DNA of 60,000 nt from Tubulanus polymorphus (lineage: Eukaryota; Nemertea; Palaeonemertea; Tubulaniformes; Tubulanidae), in the NCBI RefSeq assembly GCF_964204645.1, contig NC_134031.1, positions 808,001 to 868,000 of the forward strand, written 5' to 3'. How positions within the stretch are numbered: the stretch's first letter is position 1; each line of letters starts with the position of its first letter. The translations under genes were made by a program, and so were the position numbers. The notes beneath the pieces were generated by a model that saw nothing but the letters and a program-made list of their open reading frames with translations, was not told the origin of the DNA and did no database searches. Positions 25,406 through 39,632 of the stretch are shown here, piece after piece.

Positions 25406-26974
25406 GTAGGTACCCGGTGTCATAGAATGTAATCCCCACCCCCTATTCATGCCCTCTGACAATAGATCTCAGGAGTAAGGGTTAGGGTCAGTAGCCCCAT
25501 TATGACTCTCCACTTAATTCGTCAATCTATTGTTGGGGGGAGGGGGCATCTGACAGCATGGTTTATCTTTAAATATATCATTTAAAAGATATTAAGATTA
25601 GGTCACCAGGACCCGGTTTCAGGTTCATCTTATCCATGTACTGATACAGTTTTTACAATTATTTTGATTAAGTAAAAAAATATTCCTTATATTGAAAACA
25701 TATATCTGTGAGCTGAACCACTGGGACCCAGAACACAGACATCATAATACACAAAATATTTAAACTATTTATATAAAATAACAACCGAACAGTAGCTGAA
25801 CAGAGCTAGATTATTCTCTTGACTCATGGTCTAATCACTCTCCTCGGAATAATGGTCCAGATAAAGTCATAACTGTTTGATAAATATAATATAATCCAAC
25901 GGATCGAAAAACGCACATTTTCACTTCTAAAATCTGCTTATTCATTTCTTTACATTACGTGCGATTTGAATCAGATAAACCTGATTTCTTTAGGTCGCGA
26001 TTATCATTGCAAACCACAAAGGTTTTTAAGACCAGTTTTACGAGTCAAACTCACAAGGTCAAGGTTAACAAAACCGCTCAATATCTTAACAAAGTTTCAT
26101 ATCAGGTTCAGGATCAAGAGTCAGATCTTAACTCCGAACTATGGAACTGAATCCAGTATCCAGTAACGTGGAACCAGGTCCATAATATTTTTGTCAATAA
26201 TCGCTAATATGAAACTTTTCCTCACGAGATGTTGATGCCAATTCTAGTTCAACTCGGTTACGATATTTACGATATTTCATCTATATTATATAATACACAT
26301 AATGTATGAATCTGCGGTCGCTATATGTTTCCAACCATCGATTTTCAAGCTTATAGGAGTTGTCTACACGTTCGACCCCCTGAAGTCTTATCTTTGATTC
26401 AATATTGATATTCATTCAATGAAATATCACACACGTGATACTGCTTTATCGACAGTAGATATTTCTCAAAATGATTAGTCGTCAGTTCATCGGTAAAGTT
26501 AATTTTTATGACTGGTTATTTTATACGAACGCCTCGTTGACATTTAATGCATCGATCGATTAGAAGTTCTGTATCAGTCTAATTGAGTATATATCAATAG
26601 TAACTATAATACTGAAAACCGATCCGTCATATCAAACTCGAGCGAAGTCGCGTGTTTCATTAGTAATCTGAAATGAAGGATACAAGTGATATTCGAATTC
26701 ATTTTATATTCAAGTTTAAAATCAGATGATAGAATAATGTGAGATGAATGCACGCATGTGACGGCCGTGGCCATTTTGTCCTTCGTCGTGATAAAAATAT
26801 CCCTCATATCTTTACTTTTAGAATTTCTGTAAGTCACGCGAAATGATTCAGTTTGAAATGTAATATTGAGGGATTGATGTAAAACCATTGATGGAACACT
26901 TTGAGTCCGTGTTGTAAATATCATATGAAATCCAATACTAAGTGCGAAGAAATGAGTCCGATAACGCCTCCCTT

Positions 26975-27090
26975 TAGCTATAGTCAGTGTTCCTGATGAT
27001 GACTATATGACGATATAGTTACTAGCTCGAAAAAACATTTCGAATTTAATTGCTGCATAGAGTGGGATTTTATAAGATCGTTGTATTTTG
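26975..27090. mobile_element. diverged fold-back MITE, TAGTCATCTTCAGG family (right arm)
   Basis: GATGATGACTATATGACGAT, ACTAGCTCG, ACATTTCG and GTGGGATTTTATAAGATC follow the order of the right arm of other members. Confidence 0.4.
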
Positions 27091-30000
27091 TAAACCTTGT
27101 TTTAACTGGAAAAGAATCGAAAAAAATATACACTTGAATATTTGTGTAAATTTGATAACATTGAAGTGAATTGAAAATGACGAAGTTGATTTGAAAAGTT
27201 GAATGTTAAACTCAATTTACAGCCGCCAGTTTTATGTGACATATATTTGAAGTCAAGCAGATGAAATATCAACTCCTAAAGGCTTCAAACACAGCACGAT
27301 ATAAACAAACAAATGATTTAAATTTCAAGCCGAGAACTTCATAGAATAGTCGTTTACCCTCCCCTAGACCTCAGGCGAATACACCTGGCATTCACAGTCT
27401 CAATTCTACATAACCATTCTATGCCGTCGTCATTTATGAAGTTGAAACTAAAAGTTACAGGTTACGGCACTCAAGTAGATGATAAAAACCGCATCAAAAT
27501 CTACTTTCCACAAAGTTAATGATCAATATATTCTAAAATGGGAAATATACATATTATGTTCTCATTTCATACCCGGTGGCTGAAAACTATTCAGTAACTT
27601 GTTCGAATTAATGGATACAATTTCAAAGTTCGGCGTAATAACTAATGGACAGATATCCGCGCTAAGTCATTCGTGCAGGAAGGGATGACGGGGTTAGTGA
27701 AATATGATAATATGATTAACTATTAATTACTTAAGAGTGCTTTACAGGACTTTACTTAAAATATCGAATTGTTTTATGAATATTATCTAATATTATTATA
27801 TTATTTAATAATGTATCCGTGTAAGGGATAAATTATCAGATAATCTTGATAATCCTGTGTCAATGTTGTACGATAAAATGCCACAAAACAACTGTATCTT
27901 ATCCTAATAATCGTCTTCAAGAATACAGCATTCTTTGAGCTGATTTTCACTAATTACAAATAACCAGATTATGACATTCATTCATAAGTACATTCGTTTT
28001 CGCGTCAATAATGAGACCTTTCGTAAATTAAAGATCATCAACACTTGAATAATGACATTCTATTTGAAATAGCGCATTATTCGATATGTAATCATCCCCA
28101 ATGGCTTCTTGTCGGTGATCATTGTAGTCTGATGATCTGAGTCGTTTTCACTATAATAAACGTATTGAATACGAATGCGGAACCCGGTATTTATTGAACA
28201 TAATACAATCGATAAATAGATGAATCAATTGGGTTTTAATTGACTAAAGATCGTTGTTTAGACAACTATTTAAAGACGACGGTATTTATTTCATACTCTG
28301 TTGCGTAATTGATTTATTCTTTTGCGGCGTCTTTTTTATTTCGTATGATTCGTGTTTCGTGACCTTTAAAAAAAGTTCTATATAAAAAGATGGATGTAGA
28401 TGGTGAAAGATTAACCGGTGTCATCGCGGATAGCGGATCGTAGATTAGTCTCGTCGGCGCGTTGTATTTCTGTCCCAGCCTGAAAGTAAGTAACATATTA
28501 AGCCGATGAAGCTGCGACGAATGAAATCCGAGTCAGGAGCGGGTGCGAAACTTGTCATTCGAAACTTCCTTAATCGGCTTAAAATGCGCCGAATAAAAGT
28601 ACGAGGAAGTCGAGAAAATGCTTCCGGGACAATAATGATGTCTAAATAGCGTGCGATGGTTTTGTGTGCGGCGATGAAATTATTGTAAGCAGAAATTCGA
28701 GATCATATTTTTCCGTTTAAGTCTGGCAGCAAAATGACAAACAATACTCGTAAGCTTGTATAGAATGACAGTGATAGAAAAAACGTTACGTAGATTATAA
28801 TAAATTCATGCCGTAATTTCATCGAAGATTAAATCAAACATATTCAGGTATACGACTGATTCCCTGCTGCTTGTAGCACATAGGAAGGACACTAGTTCAC
28901 GTATAAACTAGAAAGTCCATGATTACTACCACTTTTCTTCAGTCTAAAACGATATGGTATAACTTAAGACTGGTGACGGATGGTAGGAGCCCCGCCTGTT
29001 AGTATTTTATATAAATTTTTTCTTAGTCTTTTAGCAATTGTGGGATTTTATTGTTTCGTCACGGATATTGTGATTTTACTGATTAACCATAGGTCATATA
29101 ATTATGTTCCTTCACTAGATGATAGCATAATAAATTTTATAACTCTGTCAGTCGTTAAAGTCTCCTAGGAAAAACAGCCTTCTATTGAAATTCTCGTGTT
29201 CAGCACTGAGCCTCACAGCCGTCATCACGTAACAATAACGTGAACTTTTGTCGTACATGCCACAAACTGCTTTGTACCAGAACGACCCAGTTCCGAACTA
29301 ATACGATAGATCTATAGACTGTGCATGAGTGGTGTGTTTAAGGTTTAAGTGCCGTCTTGACCTGATCATGATCGCACAAACTGCGGTCACCTAAAATGAT
29401 AATCGCGATGTTGCTAGATGCCACGACCAACAAAAGCGAGCAGAAAAGCCGGAACTTTTGAAAATGATTTATAGATTTCTAAAACTTTGAATATAGTTAT
29501 ATCCGAAGCACGGTTTGAAAACACGGGCTTTACATATATGGAAAATCTTAAACAGGTTACAAAACTGAAATAGTCAGTAATGGATTGACTTTGATGAGAT
29601 TACGATCGATTTGAAGAATCTAAATTTTACTTCATTAAACCTGTTCTGACATTTCCGATTTAACGCCTTAATTCTGACATTTCCCTCGCAGACTTAACCG
29701 GCAGCATCAACACGCGGTAAAACAAAGATACACGAGGTATAACACCCCCTTAAAGGCCTCAAATCCTTTTCATTGACAAACTTTTGAGAAATGGCCGCGA
29801 GGATTCATTACTCAACGACTTATTGTGAATTGAACGTCACCGTACGGTTGATGTATTGATGTACATAATTGACATTAAGCTTTAAACTGTATAAAGATTG
29901 ATTTGATGTGACACGGCCTCGAGGCAAATTTACTCAACTTTTTGTTTTTAATTTAAGTTATAGTTTAAATGCCTTCAGTATCGATGAAAAATATGTCAGT

Positions 30001-30151
30001 AACCTTGGTTACCGACAGATAACAGATAAGCGGCTCGATATGTCAAAAAGAAGAAGGCGCCACAATTCGGGATTGAACATTGAGAGGTCGAATGAAATTC
30101 TCTTTGTGTATCGTTGAAATTGTATATCAAGGTTGGAATGAGTCTAAGATC

Positions 30152-30272
30152 TGGACTCAGTTCCACAGCTTTTAACAGACGAATTAATATCATTTCGTTT
30201 TCAATGAGTTTCGAAATTAGTTCAATTTCAGTGTTTGACTTAAATCTTAATGTGGAACTGTGGAACCGTGTC
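30152..30272. mobile_element. fold-back element, GGAC(C)CAGTTCCACAG family
   Basis: Left end GGACTCAGTTCCACAGCTTT and right end CTGTGGAACCGTGTCC are inverted repeats about 120 bases apart. The ends match the units of the arrays at 2523-3418 and 31128-31400. Confidence 0.55.
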
Positions 30273-30654
30273 CTGTGCAATCCCTAGCAACCCCTGGGTT
30301 AAAACCAGAGGAAAAACTTCCCAATTCATCAAGAACGTAGGTTGGAATTTCCCACTTTGAGACGCAAATAGATTAAATTCTAAGTTTAACTCTCGTATTT
30401 CACTGTATTATATAAGAATATCATGAGCATTCGAGCTATTGTAAAAGTTTTTATCGAAAAATATTTCAAATCAAAATACTAAAAATTATCGCCGAGCTCA
30501 AATATGTCACACATTTTTACCCCTTTATGAATCTCAACGGAGCCAATTATTCGTTTAATCGTGAAAGTTACTGCTGCCTAGGGATTTCAATATAATCAAA
30601 CTCGTTTAGTTATATCCGTATGAAATTCAAAATCAGATGGTTTGTAGCCGTAGA

Positions 30655-30785
30655 CATAACGTGGGCTGAAGTCGACAAAACGTGGGCTGGAGTCGACAAA
30701 ACGTGGGCTGAAGTCGACATAACGTAGGCTGAAGTCAACAAAACGTGGGCTGAAGTCGAGAACAACGTGGGCTGAAGTCGACTGA
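30655..30785. repeat. 21-bp tandem repeat (ACGTGGGCTGAAGTCGACAA), about 6 copies
   Basis: Six or so copies with minor changes, including one slightly longer unit near 30760. Confidence 0.9.
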
Positions 30786-31127
30786 CCAGTAGATACATTA
30801 CACGTGGGCGACGCCCAATTCTGTTAAGTTTCTATCACGTGACTGCGTTCATTATTCAATCCTATCCGTCCTTCTCGAATATCGCCGACACATATGTAAT
30901 CTGGGAAGATTTTCACACAGACTACACGGAAATGTAATCCCTCGTATTTGAAGAGTGGTTTCCTCTTCCTGTCGACGATGAATGATATATATATACCGGT
31001 ATGTATATGTGATCTGACGATGAAATATTATCCGATATATGAGGTCGGTTGTCGGTGCATACCGCAGAGACATAGAAAATATCAAGCCTTTCATCCCGTC
31101 TCGTCACTGAACAGCTTAAACCAGCAT

Positions 31128-31400
31128 CCAGTTCCTCGGTAGTGGACCCAGTTCCTCGGTACCGGACCCAGTTCCACGGTACCGGCCCCAGTTCCTCGGT
31201 ACCGGACCCAGTTCCACAGTACCGGCCCCAGTTCCTCAATACCGGCCCCAGTTCCTTAGTGTACCGGACCCAGTTCCACAGTTCTGCAATCAATTCCACG
31301 GTTTTGGACCAAATTCCATGGTTTTGGACCCAATTCCACGGTTTTGGACCCAGTTCCAAAGTTCAGGACGCAGTTCCACGTTTTTTGACCCATTTCCACT
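31128..31400. repeat. about 20-bp tandem repeat (GGACCCAGTTCCACGGTACC and variants)
   Basis: About 13 copies. The left half uses CGGTACC, the right half CGGTTTT. The unit closely resembles the end of the GGACCCAGTTCCACAG fold-back family. Confidence 0.88.
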
Positions 31401-31837
31401 GTTCCAAATTCTATGAATACGCGCTGAAATCACGTTGGTTTTTTTTCAAATGCAGGTGATTTCAAACTTAAAATGATTTTTATATCGACGTTTCTTAAAC
31501 CGTTATATTCGGTATTCATTTTAAGTAGCTTCAGTTCCCGCAGCTATTTGACTATTTGTTACCGGCGTCAATTACTGATTGTACCAACTCTGTCTATAAT
31601 TCGCTTACATATAAATATTTTATATGAATCGTTTTAAAAACTGTTTGATTCTATTTTAAGGTCAAGTAGACCATTATTGGTGTAAAGTTATTGCTTTTCT
31701 ATATTTAAAGATGATGTAAATATTTGTGTAGTTGACACGAATCAATAAATGACCAATTTTTGAATTATTTCACTAAAACGCTTGTATCGTGACGTAACAC
31801 GCCCGCGTTTTTGTAGAATAAACAGATTCCAAAATGT

Positions 31838-31990
31838 CTCCTTCGGCTTAAGAATAATTCGTCATTTTGACTATATTCTAGCCATCTTCGGCAATACTTA
31901 AAGATGTATCGCAGAAGATGATTATTAGAATATAGTCGAAACGTCGAATAGATATTAGCTCGAGGAAACATGACGTCATCAATGGTGCCA
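31838..31990. mobile_element. fold-back MITE, TAGTCATCTTCAGG family
   Basis: Left arm TTTTGACTATATTCTAGCCA is answered by right arm GATTATTAGAATATAGTCGA, then AACGTCGAATAGATATTAGC and CTCGAGGAAACAT, in the same order as 49062-49320. Confidence 0.6.
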
Positions 31991-33689
31991 TTGTCACGTG
32001 ATTTGGTTACATTTCTATAAACAGAAATAAATACATACGACAAACTCTCGTCTGCGCTTGTAATTACTTATCAATATTCTCGGCGCGATAATTACTAATA
32101 TAGCTATACATATAGAGTTTTTATTGTTATTGATCGGTCAGTGATGATATTTGCGCCGTCTGCGAGTCCATCATAGGCGTCTCTTCTCCGCCATAAACCT
32201 CGGTACATTAGGGGCATTAGGGGCCGTAGAGAACTGATAAAATTAGCGACGGCTAACGTCGAATGGTTGTTTTATACGCGCATTAACGGCGGTTATAAAG
32301 GACACGGGATATCTCAATCGAAATCATTCGTATCATGTATTAGGTAGTTATATATCGGCTCTTGCTGAGACTCACACGTAATAAACTAGGTGAACCCTGA
32401 TACAAAACAACACGAATGTCGACAATAGACGCAATATAACACGCGTAAATCAATTATCGAATATTGTAACTGAATAAAATGACACTTTATATTTTGCTTT
32501 TGAAAAATAAACAATGAGGACTAGACGTTTGTTTGTGTGGCAACTGAGGATTTCGCCTGTGGCAAGCGAGAATCCACCAGTGTCGCTAGTATGCGAGTAG
32601 CGTTTTTCAGAACTAGGCCAAGCGCGCACAAATAAACCCAAACAAACAGCTTTTTATCCAATTTATCAAAGACGCTCCCGAAGTTTTTTTTTGTCGATGT
32701 GTATTTGTATGTGCGTCGATATATGCTTAAATCATCTGCTGATATCAACCGCATTCATTATTGTAATATTCATAACTTTTGTTTTGTTCATGAGCTGTTA
32801 GCAAATGTAGCAACATAACATATTCTCTATTCTATTCAATGATTATTCTATACTACGCGCCTAGTCATATTATCAAGCGTGCACAAAATTACCCAACTAA
32901 TGATTGATAAAGATTAACAGTAGCTTCAACAACGAACCCAATTTATCAAAACCGTTTAACTATTTGTTGATTATCCGCTTATGCGAACCGAATTAATTCT
33001 TGTAATTTCTATAATTTTTTGATGTTTCTGTTTTTGGTCTTTAAACAACTGCATTTTTGTCGAGCAACAAAACATACTCTATTCTATTCTCAATTCTCAA
33101 AATAGTGTAAAACTCGATGACGTTTAGCTCTCAGCTTCTCTGATATTTCTATATCACATGCAATCGATCTAAACCGTCAACATTATGACAATAACGATGA
33201 TACAGTCGGTTCTGTATCGATTAATGAAGTAACGTCGCTTCCTGTTCACACGTCACAAGGTGTCGCTAGTGTATATCGAGTGATGGTTTCCTGTATTATT
33301 ATACGCGCTGAACCGGAAACAGCCATCAACAATCGGAGAGGACTGCCGTTACACTTAACTTCACAATATAAACCGTATCCATTCACTTCAATTTCACGCA
33401 ATACAACGTTACAGGTTTAATAGACGTCGTATCAATAAAACAATATCGCTGTCACAATCAGTGCAAAGTAGGATTTTGTAAATTAATCAAAATTGAAACC
33501 ATCAAATATTCGGCTGTTGTCAAACAGCAATCATCAGGAGAATGACAAGAAAACTTACAAAGTCTTTTTTGTTGTTTTGTGTTTGGCTTTTACGTCGCTT
33601 GGATCTTGGTTTCTCGGGACTAACCCTATTGGATTATTCATTTAACTTCACGACGGGACCACAGCCTCTGAAGTGTTGCCCGCACGCTG

Positions 33690-33766
33690 TAAGCAGCCAG
33701 CAGGACTCGAACCCACTTGCTACTCAGCACGGATGCAACAGTATCTTTACTGAGCTACTCAGGCCG
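33690..33766 (-). mobile_element. tRNA-derived SINE-like sequence
   Basis: On the minus strand GAGTAGCTCAGTAAAGATAC resembles a pol III box A and GGTTCGAGTCC is a box B. They sit within a tRNA-sized segment that does not fold into a good tRNA and is embedded in a longer dispersed repeat (33490-33770 shares phrases with 6250-6460). Confidence 0.5.
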
Positions 33767-35704
33767 ATAATTTATTTCTCGTCAAGGCACAGCTGGATGG
33801 GGAACAAGTTAAACATGTATACGAGTATTTTTTTTCGACTTGACAGTGTTTTTTATTTTTCATTTTTACTCCAAAATACAAATCTAGACACGACGAATCA
33901 TGAGGATATCTTGATTTTCATTTTTCTTACGTGAACTTCACTCAGTCCTGCGCAGTGTGGCTGTCTCCACAGAGATCTCCGTTGCTCTACGATCCTAGTG
34001 TACCCACCATGTGGTACATCAGACACCAAAGGTTCTTGGTGAAACGTGAACTAAATCCCACCAATCAGAGAACCAGAGAAGGGATCGTTCTTCTTCCCTG
34101 AGAATTCATCTGTCACAGATCCAAACATTTTTGGAAACGATTTCCTGTCTTCTGCACATGATCCTCACGGCGGGCAATTCTTCATATCGAAGTTTATGAT
34201 ATTGTTTTAACGGCGATCCCTGAAATCGATATGAATAGCTAGTCGGTCACAGCACCAGGCAATCCTGTTGAATGATTGATGAAATGTCTTCTGCTATTCG
34301 ACCTTTCTATTCATTAGTTCGATGGATATCGGATTCCATTCGAACAATTATGGGATTGGAAATGAACTTTAAGACTGATAATCCTCCGCGATTAACTAGT
34401 AATAGACGAACATTAAAACATGAAGGGTATCGTATTTTCCGGAATCTAAAATCGTATTCGAGTCTCAGAGACCGATCGGGCCTGGCGTCCGCACAAGTGA
34501 TTAATAAGCTTATTACGGAGAAATCTCTTCAGAGCGAATAATGCATTCTTTTTGAGAGTCTTTTGACGAACTTTCGGCTTCTTATTTCAAAACTTACGAG
34601 CTAACTGCGGACTTGCGTGGTTAGAGATATTAATATCGTGGACAAAAGTGATCTTCAGCTTTGATCGGAAGGATTTTTAAGTAAAATGAATTTCTTTACT
34701 AAAGATTTCTTTATGGTTTCCCTACAAGGCTTTCAGCGCGTTTACAAGGAGAGACTGCGACGTAACCGAATCATTCGCCGTGATTTCAACTCGACTCGAA
34801 TGAAACAATTAAATTACAAAGAAACAACAGAATCAGAACGAGTTGTTTTCAGATGAAAGACAGACTTTGATTGAAACGGTAGAAAACAGTGAGAGTGATT
34901 GAGATGAGGAGATTGAGTTGACTCTGTCGATTGATCCGCGATCCTTCCAACCATCCTTACTCCTATTCACCAATTCATCCCTATTATCCGCGCTGTGAGA
35001 CTGGATACAGCGAGAGATGATGGATTTAATCCGAAATGAGTAAACGTCGCAACGAATCGGTCTTTGATCTGATAATAGTGATCCAATCAACCACTGGTTA
35101 GAGGGGGGGGGGGGGGGGGGTGGACGGGGGCCGATGGCAAACAATATGAAAGAGCAGGAATATCCTTCCCTACTTTTCGTATAAAAGTGCCGGCAGCCTT
35201 TCGGGGAAAAGGAATGCATTCACTTTAGAGTCACATGACCGGTAGAGGTCGGAATTTGTCTATATCCATGGTTGTCAACTGCACCGGGTAAAATCTGTTA
35301 GGAGATTGGTGGACAGTGTGTGGTTTAAACAATGAGAATTCCCACACAAAAGAACCGTTCTCTTGAACTCTACCCCACGTTATAGAATCGCGTAGCGATG
35401 TCCGTCGGTCCAGAATAGTCGACCTCGTTCCAGAGAATGTCGTAGACAAATTCGATAATCAACCCAGACATTTAGTTGCGTTCAATGCGTTTTAATCTTT
35501 CATTCGATGAATGTTGATGCTTCAAGGACGCGTTTTAGACATCTGGGAGATGGAGAACACAAAAGAGGATGGCTCCGTTTTAATTCAATTAACTATCGTC
35601 GGAAAGCGAATCCAGATACGGCAGTTAAACTGAAGGTCGTCGGTTCGTCTCTCGCTCTTATTCTGTGCCGTAACGATGATTTACACCTCATCTCATATTT
35701 TTAC

Positions 35705-35785
35705 CATAAAACTAGTGTAGAATATGAAGAAACATTTCGGGACTTTTTAAATCTTAGTGTGGTATTTCATATTATCATGTCTGAG
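35705..35785. mobile_element. partial fold-back MITE, TAGTCATCTTCAGG family
   Basis: CTAGTGTAGAATATGAAGAA, ACATTTCGGGACTTTTTAAA and TCTTAGTGTGGTATTTCATA match the right-arm interior of the copies at 55780-55985 and 47895-48050. Confidence 0.45.
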
Positions 35786-37106
35786 TGGGGGGGGGGGGGG
35801 GGGAGAGAGCTTTGTGTTTTATTGTATATCGTGAACAACATCGTCATGTCAAATTATTTCTCTCATATATCAATTATGCGGTAATATCTGTGTATGCAGG
35901 GTTTACAATATTCGTGGCCGCATAACATTCACCTATACAATACGTATCACCGAGTTGGAAAACAGCATGTCGAACGACCTGCCTCAAAAACCTGCTGTTT
36001 ACAGAAATAAATGAAAAATACTTGACGCCTTCACTTAGAACTTCTTTTATATGATATTAATTGAATGAAATAGTTTCATTTGAATTGATGACGTTTTATC
36101 TAAATGATGACTTGCACTTAGTGGATTGATTTGGAAATACAAAATATACGGGGAACTAGAGACGAACTCAGTTAGTGATGTCACTAGATTGACTGTATTC
36201 ATTTACGTATTGCAAAAATATCACGTGTTATGCTGAAGTTTATTTTTTTTGTATCCATTCTGGTTCATTTCGTATTCTCGTCGCCTCGTGGTTCCAGGCG
36301 ACACAAGAACAAAAAAACTCTGAGCTAAGTTAAAACCACCGCTGGGCTCGAGAGTTGTTGCTGCTGCTGCTTCTGCTGCTGGCTGATGCTGCTTTGAGTC
36401 TCTGGAGGGTTTATGAAACACCCCACGATACCGAAAATCAATGCATTTCCATCTATTTGAAAGCGGCGGTGGCGGCGGTGATGATATTTCACAGTTTCAA
36501 TTAAAACGCCCAAAACGCGCACCTGTTACAACACACACATATATACCTATAGATACCGGGACCATCTCTTCAGCTTAAAGCGGATATGACGTAGCACGTT
36601 TATAACTGTACCGTTCTTTCGAAAATAACCATATGAAAAAATATCGGCACTAGAAAATATATATTTGAGTTATCCACCTGATATCGATCGGGTTTTATTT
36701 GATATTGCTCTAATGGAAAATCCGTTACTGCTATTTTGAATATTTACCGCGCGATGTTGTATCGGATTTCACACGTAAAGCCGTTTGAAATCGCGGCTTC
36801 TGCGTTAAATGCGTATTGTTAAAATGCATACCGTCAGATTTAATTTTAACATTTTTTCGACTTTTGATATTTTAGTCGCCTGTGGCATGTGAGAGATTGA
36901 GAACAATAAGAGCTATTAGTCGTTACACCCTCTGGTATTAAACGTGGTATATGAAATTATCTGTTTCGATCAGTATTCTGATTCAGTTGTCTGAGCCCTT
37001 CAGATATTTCACTTCTAAATCGACATTTCCTTTGAGCGGAGACAAAACACTAAGCATCAGGGATCGGTTCAATCATCAGCAGTTAAGTCAACTGTAGTCA
37101 GACTGA

Positions 37107-37222
37107 GATCGGTTTCATGAACAAGTTCAAGCTTAAACCGGTTGTTAAGTTTGAATTGTTGTCCTCATCGAAAGCATGAAACGACATAAAATGAGTTCAT
37201 CCTGTTTCGTGAGACTGGATCC
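37107..37222. mobile_element. fold-back element, GGGCCC-AGTTTCA family
   Basis: Ends GATCGGTTTCATGAACAAGT and TTTCGTGAGACTGGATCC are inverted. The interior contains GTTTGAATTGTTGTCCTCAT, the reverse complement of the core shared with 8104-8236. Confidence 0.55.
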
Positions 37223-37794
37223 TGGTTTCAGCGCCTGCACTGTTGGAGTCATAATGAAACGGTGATACTGGTTTCCCGTCCCCAGAATAACGGCCATTTT
37301 GTCGTCCAGTAAGACGCCCTTACATATTTGTGCATATAAATAGTGCAGACTGTTGTCAACAAATTTCAATTAATATATTTTTGCTTCTCTACCGTTCATT
37401 AAATTATCGCCGTCTCTACGAAATTGACCGCGAAAGAATTTGTAACTGCGCTCTTTCGAATGACCAACTTTCCGAGCTTTGTTATTCATTTTCACAAACC
37501 GGTTTGTGAACCGCGCCGCCGCCAGCTCAGTGTATATGAGAATAACAACTTTATAATGCGGTGAATGTTGTGATGCGTCTATGATGTTACAACGAGGGAT
37601 TTCATAGCGTCGCTACTGGTCAGGAAAAATAGGATTTGACTGTCAAATAAAAGTGAGAATTTATGGTTGATGCACATTATCCGATTTATGTTGCCGTTAT
37701 TGAAAAAAATATTTATGTGGCATTCTGCTCCGCGATACCAATAAAAATGTATATTCAAGTGGCGGTGCTTGGCTGCCTCGATTTACAAAATTAC

Positions 37795-37867
37795 TGCCGA
37801 AACCCGGGATCGAACCAGGGACCTTTAGATCTTCAGTCTAACGCTCTCCCAACTGAGCTATTTCGGC
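37795..37867 (-). tRNA. tRNA-Phe (GAA anticodon), second copy
   Basis: All 73 bases are identical to the gene at 13428-13500, including the anticodon, both internal promoter boxes and the acceptor stem. Flanking similarity stops almost at once (only CTGGT on the 5' side of the tRNA is shared), so it looks like an independent gene copy and not part of a larger recent duplication. Confidence 0.96.
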
Positions 37868-39279
37868 TGGTTGAACACTTTTCTTCATATCGTTTCATAA
37901 TTCGCATGCGACGTGATATTGAGATTGTTATTAATGTCAGGTTTTCACACGCATCATAAAATCCCAATCTTCCTTAAGATGTGTATCGCTGTTAACTTCC
38001 TTAGGAAAACAATCAAAACGTCTCTTTATGACAGGACACCCCGGGCTTTACCTACAACACTGTCTATTTGATTACTGATCACTGATTGGTTCGTTTGAAC
38101 TGAAAACCGTTATTGCTAATTGGATATTGATACAACTAGACTCAGTTCCACGATACATTGCTAGAAAATAATAATTCATGCTGAAATAGTTCGTGGATAT
38201 AACCTTAAAGAACTCGGTTCATGTCCTTGCGACGTACTTGCTCGTTTCTCGTTCAATATGGCCCCCAGGCAGCTATATATTTACTTTTATTGGAATCTGT
38301 TTGTGCTCAAGAATCGCGACGACTTAATCCGGTTAGGATTAACGTATCTCAGCGGATTAATCGTAACGTCTGAAATACGTGAGGTGCGGTTAATGTCAGC
38401 AGTATGGCTGAGCTACTGTAACTGTACGGTTTAAACACAGACTAACCCGTCCATGCGATTCAGCAGTTGCGGTGATGTTTTTATCAAGTGGTCAATAAGA
38501 GTTAGCCATACTCCGCTGTATTATAGCTATAATAATCCTTCACGATGTCAGATTGTGTTCTCTACATCGAGACTTTATATAACATAAAGGCAGAGACTCA
38601 TTACGAAGATTAGTGTAGTGAGAGCGAGCGAGAGACTGAACGCGGTTTTTCCAATCCAGGGTTCGTACATTAATACATCCAGGAACCTGGCTGCTAGGAG
38701 CAATACGGCTGGGATTGGCCCTTCGTATTTAGCACGTAACATATTATTTGATCGGTTCTGGGGAAAATTAGATTTTACGATCAAATATCATGAACAACCG
38801 GTCAAATTCAGTGAGAATGTCAAAATGTGTTTTCTGCAATAAGTGTAAGTCGTCATTTCGATAAGTCGTCAACAGAATGAGTGGAAACCGCTCCACACTA
38901 GGTGGCGCTCAGCGTTGGAAGGATGAAGAAAATATTCATCAATTTGCTCTCGATAATGGACATAAAACGACCCTTATATTCATCTACCGTACGACCAGAA
39001 GTGTGAATGAACTCTGTGAAATAAAACGCTCAGGTTTAGTTATAGTTTGAAGAACGTGTAGAGATAGAACCTGAAGTATAAATAAAACAGGTGAAGTAGC
39101 TGAGGCAATGGTCGGGATATGAAACACTCTCTCCGTCTCTCGCTACTCACTGTGTTTGAATAGGACGGTTACCCTATACGTTAATGTCAATCGATAATAT
39201 CGCGTTGAAAATTGAGTTCCTGTAAAAAGTGTCGTTTTTTGTGTGTGTGATTATGAGACTAATGTGTTGATACATCTAC

Positions 39280-39632
39280 TCGAGGGAGAGAGAAGGCAGA
39301 GATGGGGAGAGAGATGGGAGAGAGAGGAGAGAGGAGAGATGAGGTGGTGAGAGGAGAGGGAGGAGAGAGGAGAGAGGAGAGAGGAGGGAGGAGAGAGGAG
39401 AAAGGAGAGAGGAGAGAGGAGGTGGTGAGAGGAGAGAGGAGAGAGGAGAGAGAGAGGAGGAGAGAGGAGAGAGAATGGAGGAGAGAGGAGGTGGTGAGAG
39501 GAGGGGAGAGGAGAGGGAGGAGAGAGGAGAGAGTAGAGAGGAGGTGGTGAGAGGAGAGAGGGGAGGAGAGAGAGGGAGAGAGGAGAGAGGAGAGAGAGAG
39601 GGAGAGAGGAGGTGGTGAGAGGAGGAGAAACG
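39280..39632. repeat. GA-rich low-complexity tract (GAGAGAGGAG)
   Basis: About 350 bases of GAGAGG/AGGAGA on the plus strand, with a recurrent GAGGTGGTGAGAGGAG phrase at irregular spacing. Long open frames here are artefacts of composition. Confidence 0.9.

Noticed and set aside
33542-33934. 130-codon frame
   Set aside because: It runs through a tRNA-like SINE segment and a dispersed repeat.
34272-34541. 89-codon frame
   Set aside because: No family likeness and no supporting signals.
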